NCBI RefSeq assembly: GCF_030704535.1
Contig: NC_081821.1
Location: 2,929,001 to 2,993,000, forward strand
Reading direction: 5' to 3'
Origin: Vitis vinifera
Lineage: Eukaryota; Streptophyta; Magnoliopsida; Vitales; Vitaceae
DNA length: 64,000 nt
Shown: piece after piece, positions 55,834-64,000 of the stretch
How positions within the stretch are numbered: the first letter of the stretch is position 1
Layout: every line of letters starts with the position of its first letter
Notes under the pieces: model-generated
Told to the model about the DNA's origin: nothing
Database searches by the model: none
What the model saw: only the letters and a program-made list of their open reading frames with translations
Translations under genes and position numbers: made by a program

Positions 55834-58800
55834 ATGTTTTCTGTCCGGTCAGTTTTCAAACTCTCTCTCTTTACATGTGGGTATCTGTTAAATTGTTGTT
55901 TTATGGTTTGATTCTATGTTTCTTCATCTAGGTTCTTTGTTTTTGTCTGTTTTTCAGTTGGGGTTGTGGGCAATCCCTTTTTTGTTTGTTTTTTCATCCG
56001 GGTTCTTTCTATTGGCCTCTTTTATAGTTGGTTTTCGTAAGATAGGCTTACTCTTCGGAGGGTTTTCCTGAAAATTGCTGGTTGTTGAATCTCTGTTATG
56101 TATAATTGATCTAGTGTATCTTTGCTTATAACAGGGATTTTTGGAGAAGGCATAGGAGGAAGATTTTTGTTTCAGTTGGGGTTTTTGGAAGTGGGTATCT
56201 CCTGTATAAGCTTTATGATGCTCACAGACGTAGGCTCGATGATCTGGAGAGAGAACTTGCTGTGCAGCGTGAAAATGAGGAACTCATTAAGGCCCAGTTA
56301 AGAGAAATCAAATTCTCTCTCTCTTTTTTGTTTTTGTTTTTTATTTTTTGTTTCTTGGTATTGTCATGAATTTTGTTTGCCAGATATATTTGTGATCTGG
56401 GTTCTGACTCTCGTGGTCTGTGACCGAGGTTAATAGAATGCAAGCCCATTTTGAAAGCATTCAAAGAATAGCTGATACAACAACTTTGCCACATTCAATG
56501 CTCTATTTGAGTGGTCGGATAGCAGAAGAGTTGGATCTTTCACACCTGACGGAAAGACTAATGAAAGGGAAGGGCCAGCCAAACACTCTAACTCCCTCGG
56601 AGAAACTTGAGCTATGGGATAGACTCAAAATTCTAAGTACGAAAATATGGATTTTCTGTTTAATTGCAATCCTAGATTTTTGAGTTTGCTCTCCCCTTAG
56701 GGTTTAATCGACAATATAACTTACTCACCTTGTATGACTTGTGTTCTGATGGTTGATGTTTCTGCAGGTTTTACAAGAATGGTATTGTCACTGTGGGCAA
56801 TGACAATGCTTAGCTTATATATTAGAGTTCAAGTCAACATATTAGGGAGACATTTATATATCGACACTGCACGGGGTGGTGGAAGCTCTCATCTACTTGT
56901 AAGAGTTACTGTCTTTTCCATGTTTATGCCAAAGAACATATCTCCCACGCATCTGTTGACCATCAGACTTGGTGTTTTCTACAATATAATTGTGTATCTT
57001 GGATGCAAGTGCACACATGCTATGATTTCCACGGCAGGTTTCTCTATCCTATAAGTTTTATGCTGATGAATGGTTAAGGATTCCTTAATTTTAATTTCAA
57101 TACTCTTATTATTAATTGTAATAGTAATAGTACTAGTGGTAGTAGGAGCAAGTCTATATCTTTCATAAGAATAAGTAGTAGTAGTTGTAATAGTACTAGT
57201 GCTAGTAGTAGCAAGTCTATATCTTTAATAAGAATAAGTATAGTATTATACATATAAAGAAAGATTCTATGAAGAGGGATGAAAGATTGAGGGAATTACG
57301 TCTAAGGGAGGGGATAACGGTTTTTATCATAAAATGGCCAATGCATGCAGAAGAAGAAACTTTCTGGCCAGAGTAGGAATAAATGGAGTTTGGTTTTCCA
57401 ATGTGGTGGATGTTAAGGAGGGGCTGACTAGAGTTTTTCAAAGACTTTATCTGAAGCAAGGGATTGGAGGCCTAGTATCATTGGTTTGAGCTTTGTGGTG
57501 TCGAGGATCAAGGATGCTAGGAGCTTCAATGACAAATTCTCCTAAGAACAATAAACACAAGAAACAATGCGACTGCTACTAAGTAATAACAAGTTAATGT
57601 TAATCAATGAGCCTTGGTGACAAACATCCAAAGAGCCTTGAGGTAACATAGGGTCTTCCAAGAATCTCCCACCATTATCTTCCTATCCATGAATAATCCG
57701 TCATTTCTCTCAAGCCATGATGGCTACCCTCCACAAGGCTAATATTGAACTCATAACTCATAAGAGGAAACATAGTGTCTATGTTATCATGCTTACCAAG
57801 CAATCGATCAAAATATGAAGAATTCGTTGGATTATGGAATGTGGCATACAAAGCATTGATAGTTACGGAAAAGAGCATTGGCCAAGTCCATACATTAGAG
57901 TTCCAATATTTCTAGTCATAGTTGTTAATGGTGTCTCACCTCTTAGTTTGGTAAAGAGGCATGTGCTTGCCACTAACAATTATATATTTGAAGATTTTTA
58001 TATTTGTTTAATCTTGTTTATGTAGTTTAAACTAATATGGGATAAGGAAGCGTTGGTAAAGTAGTTTGGAATGGTCTAGTTTATAATGGTTAGAATTTAA
58101 CATCAAGTGATGGAGTTATGTGGAAAGTTGTAGAGTTGTTTAGAAGGTTGGGAATAATAGGAGTTCATAGAGTTCTATGGAATAGTTTAGATTTCTAATT
58201 TCATCAAGGATGTGAGAACATTCTAAGATTTAGTCTTAGCCATATGATTTAGAGTATGCATTGTTGCATTCTTGAGTATTGTCAGACATTATGCTTTGGT
58301 AAGTCATATGTTAATTTTTGTACTCTTGTGTGTTTGGGTATGGGCTTTGGCTTCAATTTACTTGAGGGTGAGCAATGATGTCAGTTAGCTTGAATTCTTG
58401 TGTGCCAAGCAAGGTTGAGTAATAATGAGGTGTTCTTGGGTGGTTGACTTTCTTGAAGGTGGTATACGCTTATTTGGCAAAATGCTTAGCAAGGTTGTTG
58501 AAAGGTTGTTTTTTCTTCTCCTCTCCCTTAATCACCTTTGTAGCATTTTCTTTTCCTTTTTTCTTTCTTTTTTCCCAATGGAAAGGCTAACATTAATGAG
58601 AAAAAAGAGAGAAGCAAGGCCCTATACCAACAAGGTATACACATACACAATCACACTCATAACTCAAGGGATGGCCATTTGGCATCTATGAAGTGCAAAA
58701 AAATGAAGCCTTCAAAACTTCTAAAATTGCTATCCACAATAACAAAAATCTCAACAATAGTTCATTTAGTTTGCAAGAGTAAAAGTTCTTATCTTTAAAA

Positions 58801-61800
58801 TTCGTCTATCCTGCTTCTCCGAAATGCAATACAAGGCATAAAAGAGGTTGCTTTCCAACATCATTATTCTTTTTTCTTATAACCATGAACCAAATTAGTT
58901 GACCATCTTCCATCTATGTGGGAAATCCATTATTGGATTTAATATATCAAAACAACCACAAAGAGTGGAAATTAGAAGACTAAATCTCATTAATTGGCCA
59001 AAACAGATTGAACTCTTTCCATCTAGCCAATCTTGTCAAGCAAGTATAGTGAGAATGTTCTTTCCCAAAGCAGAAGTAGTCTTAGGTCTTTGGATAAGGT
59101 GTACTTCGGGAGAAATTACACACATGTCATCATAGTTTTAGATGCTTTGTAGGAGTTGATTAATTGGGTGTGGAGTTTCTTAAAGGTGGTATGAGGATTG
59201 TAAGATGGAATATTTGTGATTTAGGATCTAGAGAGAAAAGAAGGGTGGTTAAGGAATTTTTTCACCATGAATTTGCATGTATTGTAATGTTTCAAGAAAT
59301 GAAGCAAGAGACATGTGACAAAAGGTTTGTGGGTAGTGTGTGGACAGCTAGGAATACAGAATGGGCTGCTTTTTCGGCTTGTTGGGCACCAGGGGGTGTG
59401 TTTAAACATCATAAGGAGAATTTGGGAGAAGATGGGTGGTTCTAGATTTACCACTAGCATGACAAGCTTCGTAGATTTCATTAGAGAAAGTGATTTAAGT
59501 CAATCCTCCTCTTAGAAATGCTTCTTTTACTTGGTCTAGTTTGCAAGAACCCCTTGTTTGTAAGAGATTGGATGGATCTCTATTTTCAAATGAGTGGGAG
59601 CAAAGTTCCCCATTGTCTCTATGACACCTTACCTAGACTAACCTCTGATCATTGCCCCATTGTCTTAGCTATTAATCCTTTTATGTGGGATCTAACTCCT
59701 TTAAGTTTGACAACTTGTAGTTGTTACGCCCGGAGTTCAAGAAATATTTAGCCTATGGTGGAGTGAGTTTTAGGGGGAAGGTTAAAAGTTCATGAAAAGA
59801 TTGCGATATGTCAAATCAAACTTGAAAAAATGGAATAAATTTTTTTCAAAGTCTTGAAGAAGAGGAAAAATAATAGAAGAAGGTAATTCCAAATCCAAGA
59901 GTTTTGAAGGATTAGATTAGTCTCCTATTTTAGTAGAGAACATTAATTGGTTAGATGGCCCCTTTACTAAAGAGGAAGTTAACAAAGTTGTATTTCAATT
60001 ATATAAAGATAAGGCACCAGGTCCTAGTGGTTTTTCTATAGTTGTGTTTCAGGAGTGTTGGGATATGATTAAGGAGGATCCATTAAGAGTGTTCATGGAG
60101 TTTTACAGTAGTTGGGTAATAAACCAAAGCACCAATGCTACCTTCGTAGCCTTTATGCCAAAAAGGAGTTAGACTAACAAAATTTTAGACTTGAAGCCTA
60201 GTAGCTTGCTACAAGTTTGTATAAGAGTTTTTGTGGAGTCCTCCATGAAATTGATTATTTTTCCTAGGGAGCTTTTGTTAAGGGGTGACAAATTCTAGAT
60301 GTAGTATTGATAGCAAACGAAATAGTGGATGAAAATAGAAGATCAAGAGAGAAGGGAGTGAATTTTAAGATTGATTTTGAAAGGGCTTATGATAGAGTGA
60401 GAGAAAGTTGTGTGGTGGGTGCATGGAAGGCAATTAGAAAAGAATGGGAATTTGTCAAGGTCAAATTTTCTAACTTACTATCCATTACATAGGATTATAG
60501 TTGTTAAAATCTTACCATAATCTATATTATACATTTTTTTGTAAATCTTCTCATCTTAAGTGTATTTTATGATACATAATAAGATATATGATACAACAAT
60601 ACAAGCATTTTTAATCATATTTCATAGTTTCCAAGAAAAATGAAATTTATTTGTCTTAAAATCGAATTATTATATTAATTTTTAAAAATACACGAAAGGT
60701 TAGAAATTGATCATAAATTGCATGGAGAAAGACAAAATAATAATCCTACGTGAAAAAGCTTGTTAAAGACACACATGAAATGTTGAAAGTTATGAACATC
60801 TATTATTGCAATGTTCACTATGGAATTGTTATTTGAATTATTTGAATGTTAACATTGAAAATAGTGGTGAATAAAAAATTTTCCTTAATACTTTAGTTTT
60901 TCATTTTTTTTTCATGGGAGATGACAAACACGGAAGTTGGAACTTCAGGAACAACACATAAAAGACATATATATCAATAACTCATATTAACACATGCAGA
61001 CTAAAAATCATAGCTAATAATTGAAATCTTTATTTTTGTAGATTTTGTGGTGAACTTTGCATTAAACTCATATTTTGTTAAATTGAACTTTTCAATAACT
61101 CTAGTATTCAATTGTATGACATAATTTAACTCTCTAAATCCTACCGTCTTTCATAAAACAGGTTATATTACTCAATGCTTCTTACTTCAAATAAATACAT
61201 GGTACTATCCAATATATAAAGATAGAAGAATGATACATGATATTATTTATGAGTTAACAATTATGCTTGGGTTGCATTACCTCCATCAGAAAGGTGATTC
61301 ATTTGCATTGGCGTGAGAGTCCAACTATATTGCGTCATCAGAATCCGGTCTATATTTGAAAGAGAAGATGTTAATCTTTTAATCTGTAACCAAAATGTTT
61401 GCATGATTTGTGTTTTTGTCCTTATATTTCAGAATGCTGGTTTATTATATGGCTGTTATCAATTATTGAGACCTTTTCCCAAGCCATTGCACCAATTCCC
61501 CTGTTTTTGGGATTTGTGCTCATCAACCATAGCTGGTAAAGGAATTATGCAAAACAATCTCACATGCTAAAAAATGATTTCCTAGCAAAGGTTTAGCTCC
61601 TATAGCAATGCTAATCATGCATTGCATTGTTAACTTGCACAAGTTGGTCTCTTTCAGCTGCATTCATGAAGTTGGTAAATCTTCTTTGCTATTCTAGATA
61701 ACTGTGTAATGGAGTTCATAATAGCCAATTGGCTTACCTTGATTGGACCTTCTTGTATATTCCGAGTAGTGCTCTTTTGAAATTCCAAGTTAGTTATGCA

Positions 61801-64000
61801 ATAGATGGGTTCTATGAATGATGATGGAACAGAAAATTAAGAAAGAATCCATTTTAGTTTTAGTATTGGAAAGATGACGGTAATATGCATGCCAATAATT
61901 AGTGATTGACCTGGATGGGCCTGATCTGGTTTTACTTTTAATCAGGCTTCAATCTGTGGATCCAAATTTCTTCAGGCAAAGGGGTAGTTATAGAACCTTG
62001 GACCCAGGAACTAACTGAAATTGGTTAGCTGGGAACATTCATTGATATGATATAGGTGAATGCATTGACCAATAATTTTGCATGTAATTGATGGTGAAAG
62101 TTTGTAGATCTAGTTTAGATAACACTTAGAAGGGGATGAATAAGTGTTTAAACCTTTCAAGCCCAAAAGTTGATTATATTCAATTATTTAACTATTAATT
62201 TAGGCAAGCCTAAAGAACAATCAACACGAGAGAGAGAAGTTTTTTTATGTGGAAAACCACTCACACAACGGATGTAAAAACCACAGGGTTAGAAACCTCT
62301 AATCACAAATCCACTATTCAAAAGTACAATACACAGTTTTATCTACTGGAAGCCATCCCTATGTCTTACTCCTTAGCACCTACATTGCACTTCATGTCCA
62401 CAATGTAGCACCACATGTGCTCCTAGTGGATCTTACCACAATGGCTGAGAGGATGCAGATCTCCTTTTCAACACAAAGAATGTGAAGACAAATGTCCTGA
62501 GAGTTTGGAGCTCGGAGAAGGCTAATTAGGTTTTTCCAATATTTACATCAAACCAAAATCCTTTTTAGGCAAGGTATTTATAGGATACAAATACCTAGTG
62601 AACTCAAATTAGGATTTTCAAAATAAATCCAACTACAATTGTAAATAAATTCAATTATAATTATAAAATTAAATCTAACTACAATTGTAAATATAATCTA
62701 GTTACAATTGTAAACTTAATCCAATTGCACTAAATTGGAATTCTGCCATGGGCGTTTGAGCACCCTTAAAAGTTTTTAAAATCATTTTTGAAACATTTTT
62801 GTTCAATTTAAAAAACCTTCAATCTACTTATCAAAAAAAAATTTAAAAAACCTTCAATCCACTACAAACCTCATGTAAATTCTATTAGCCTTTGTCGGAC
62901 ATTTCTATGCTTACTTGTGACATTTCGGTCGATCATGCAACAACCTTGAGTCTTTAATTGAAAGTAAGACACACAATCTAAAGAAGTCCTACGCCAAAAT
63001 GAATGGAACAAAATTGCTAACTTAAATCATGTAGTCTAATGTACCAATAGATGTAAATTATATGATCTAATGTATCAACAGATGGCTAATTTGACTTTCT
63101 AGTCCAATAAAAACCCAAAGTTTCTTGAATCTTAATTACATGTGGTTTCATTTCTGCTTCAAATTAGAATATAATGAGAATAGCAGGAGATGCCTCTTGT
63201 AGGTATCTGGTTTACAATAGAGAACAATGAAATCAAACCATTTGAATTACTCTAGCAGACATGACCCAAGCAGAATGACCCCAAAGCAAGGGAAGAAGAA
63301 TCATAATTTTACTTATTCAAAGCAAACAAGAAATCAAAACAATATGTTTGCTTCTCCCTCTGTCATCAGTGGCATAAATCTCATGTATTCTCATTGCATT
63401 CTTGGTTGATTAATCTTCTATGGATTGCCACACATGTTTGCATGTTGTAATTGTGTAAAAGATTTCTAATTAAGCCATATGAGCATGCCTCAGTATTTTG
63501 ATAAATGGGTGTTGTTGATGAATCAGCATTAGAATTATATCCCTGCAGTGTTACTATTGTATGTTGCCAATATTTTCTTGTTGACATCCTTCTCTCGGAC
63601 ATTAAATTTTTGTTGCATATCTGGAAGTAGTCATTTTGATACCAATTTTTTCAGGAGGAAGCTGATCCCATTGATAGGCATGACCAGCAAAAGTTTCTGG
63701 CAAGTGCTGATTTTCTTTCTAATTATAGTATTCCTGCTTTGATTTCTAATATGCATGCAGCAGCAGCAGAAGTTCTTAAGGGGTAAGGTTACTCTCGCTA
63801 TAGTACATATTAGCACTGTGTATGAGAGGTCAATATGAAAATCAGAGAACTAGTTTATTTGTCTTATCACTTTGTTTATAAAAAATCTACTTGATCATTA
63901 ATTATATTCCCTTTCGCTCATTTTGTATTTTTCTTTGTTCCTCTTTTAAATAGGGGCAGCAGATTTAGTATGAGGAATGGAGGACCGTTCATAAAAAGGG
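55834..64000 (+). CDS. PEX3: PEX3 peroxisome biogenesis factor, 5' part
   Basis: PEX3 anchors PEX19 at the peroxisome membrane and brings in new membrane proteins. Exons seen: 55834-55847 (only 14 bases), 56135-56296, 56437-56636, 56768-56898 and 63655-63782. All are GT-AG and in frame, giving 211 residues so far; plant PEX3 is about 370 residues, so later exons lie past the window. The start MFSVRDFWRRHRRK has a basic cluster followed by a hydrophobic segment (about residues 15-29), the usual peroxisomal membrane signal. Conserved pieces are MQAHFESIQRIADTTTLPH, FTRMVLSLW, YIRVQVNILGRHLY, GSSHLL and EEADPIDRHDQQKFLASADF. The intron at 56899-63654 is 6.8 kb and contains LINE pieces and other repeats. 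The region after 63782 reads into a stop in frame, so the next exon is not within the last 218 bases. Confidence 0.94.
57124..57250 (+). repeat. Two 63-bp tandem units in the PEX3 intron
   Basis: GTAATAGTACTAGTG opens both units at 57124 and 57187. Both continue with TAGTAG, AGCAAGTCTATATCTTT and ATAAGAATAAGTA. Confidence 0.8.
57262..57490 (+). mobile_element. LINE fragment, endonuclease-RT linker
   Basis: With small frame changes it reads HKMANACRRRNFLARVGI, GVWFSNVVDVKEGLTRVF and QRLYLKQG, the linker before the reverse transcriptase in plant L1 elements. It is separate from the fragment at 59180, since the protein order is reversed. Confidence 0.7.
57491..59160. other. PEX3 intron DNA, origin unclear
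   Basis: There are no exons or clear transposon proteins. A CTT-rich tract at 58510-58570 is present. It could hold decayed retroelement sequence. Confidence 0.45.
59180..60485 (+). mobile_element. Decayed LINE, endonuclease and RT start
   Basis: An endonuclease-like part reads ACIVMFQEMKQETCDKRFVG at about 59275-59335, then LTSDHCPIVLAI near 59640. A reverse transcriptase part reads FTKEEVNKVVFQLYKDKAPG and FSIVVFQECWDMIKED near 59965-60080, then VNFKIDFERAYDRV near 60358-60400. Stops and frameshifts are many. It lies in the sense orientation of PEX3. Confidence 0.85.
60490..61265 (+). repeat. Second copy of the dispersed ~1-kb repeat
   Basis: It is related over its length to 26270-27375 but lacks the LINE relic found there. 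It starts GATTATAGTTGTTAAAATC and ends GAGTTAACAATTATGC, and abuts the LINE just upstream. Confidence 0.65.
62100..62990. repeat. Repeat-rich tract with AATTGTAA-type short repeats
   Basis: From 62628 to 62735 units near TCCAACTACAATTGTAAATA repeat four or five times. The flanking sequence (GGAAAACCACTCACACAACGG, TCCTTAGCACCTACATTGCA) looks like part of an old LTR element, but I see no paired LTR, primer site or coding part. Confidence 0.4.

Noticed and set aside
61313..61570. Extra PEX3 exon in the long intron
   Set aside because: Exon 4 (GSSHLL) joins exon 5 (EEADPID) in phase 0 exactly as in PEX3 proteins, and this frame has no PEX3-like sequence.
63950..64000. Next PEX3 exon after AATAG near 63954
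   Set aside because: Joined to exon 5 it reads a stop after a few codons and does not match the expected PEX3 sequence.

Overview
The window is nuclear DNA of a flowering plant, most probably a woody eudicot such as grapevine (Vitis). All genes have spliced eukaryotic structures, the intergenic DNA is very AT-rich, and introns are packed with plant L1-type LINEs, a tRNA-derived SINE, MITEs and a piece of chloroplast atpB. The species is an inference from the style of the repeats and the gene sequences. It has not been checked against a database.

There are seven protein genes. In order they are: the 3' end of an actin-interacting protein 1 gene (AIP1, +, 1-634); a complete GH1 beta-glucosidase of the BGLU44 type (+, 7278-9912, 11 exons, 507 aa); a complete short exonuclease 1 gene (EXO1, -, 15589-10852, 12 exons, 535 aa); a complete alpha-dioxygenase of the DOX2 type (-, 20951-17590, 10 exons, 634 aa); a complete SNAPc190-like four-and-a-half-repeat MYB gene (MYB4R1, +, 25457-45874, 10 exons, 1070 aa); a complete RACK1 gene (+, 49311-51596, 2 exons, 327 aa); and the 5' part of a PEX3 gene (+, 55834 to beyond the window). 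For each complete gene I read splice sites by eye, and exon phases and total length close exactly.

The gene order AIP1 - BGLU44 - MYB4R1 - RACK1 - PEX3 matches, from memory, the Arabidopsis chromosome 3 stretch around At3g18060-At3g18160. EXO1 next to RACK1 matches At1g18080/At1g18090. The window therefore looks like an unfractionated ancestral eudicot block. The genes are unrelated in function (actin turnover, cell-wall or glycoside hydrolysis, DNA repair, oxylipin synthesis, snRNA transcription, translation scaffold, peroxisome biogenesis), so they are neighbours by ancestry and do not form a pathway.

Repeats by region: 2.4-6.7 kb holds two inverted MITEs and a 1.5-kb tandem duplication. 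One copy of the duplication gained a SINE with a perfect 14-bp target duplication, next to a 116-bp-arm hairpin. The MYB4R1 introns (2.1, 6.8, 3.1 and 3.5 kb) carry at least seven LINE pieces, a 26-G run and the atpB fragment. The 6.8-kb PEX3 intron carries two more LINE pieces and a second copy of a repeat also found in MYB4R1 intron 1. Three introns, two in EXO1 and one in DOX2, must use GC-AG splice sites.

I found no new biological system. The most useful observations are the GC-AG introns, the well-dated insertions, the intact ancestral gene order and the repeat-built tail of the SNAPc190-like protein.
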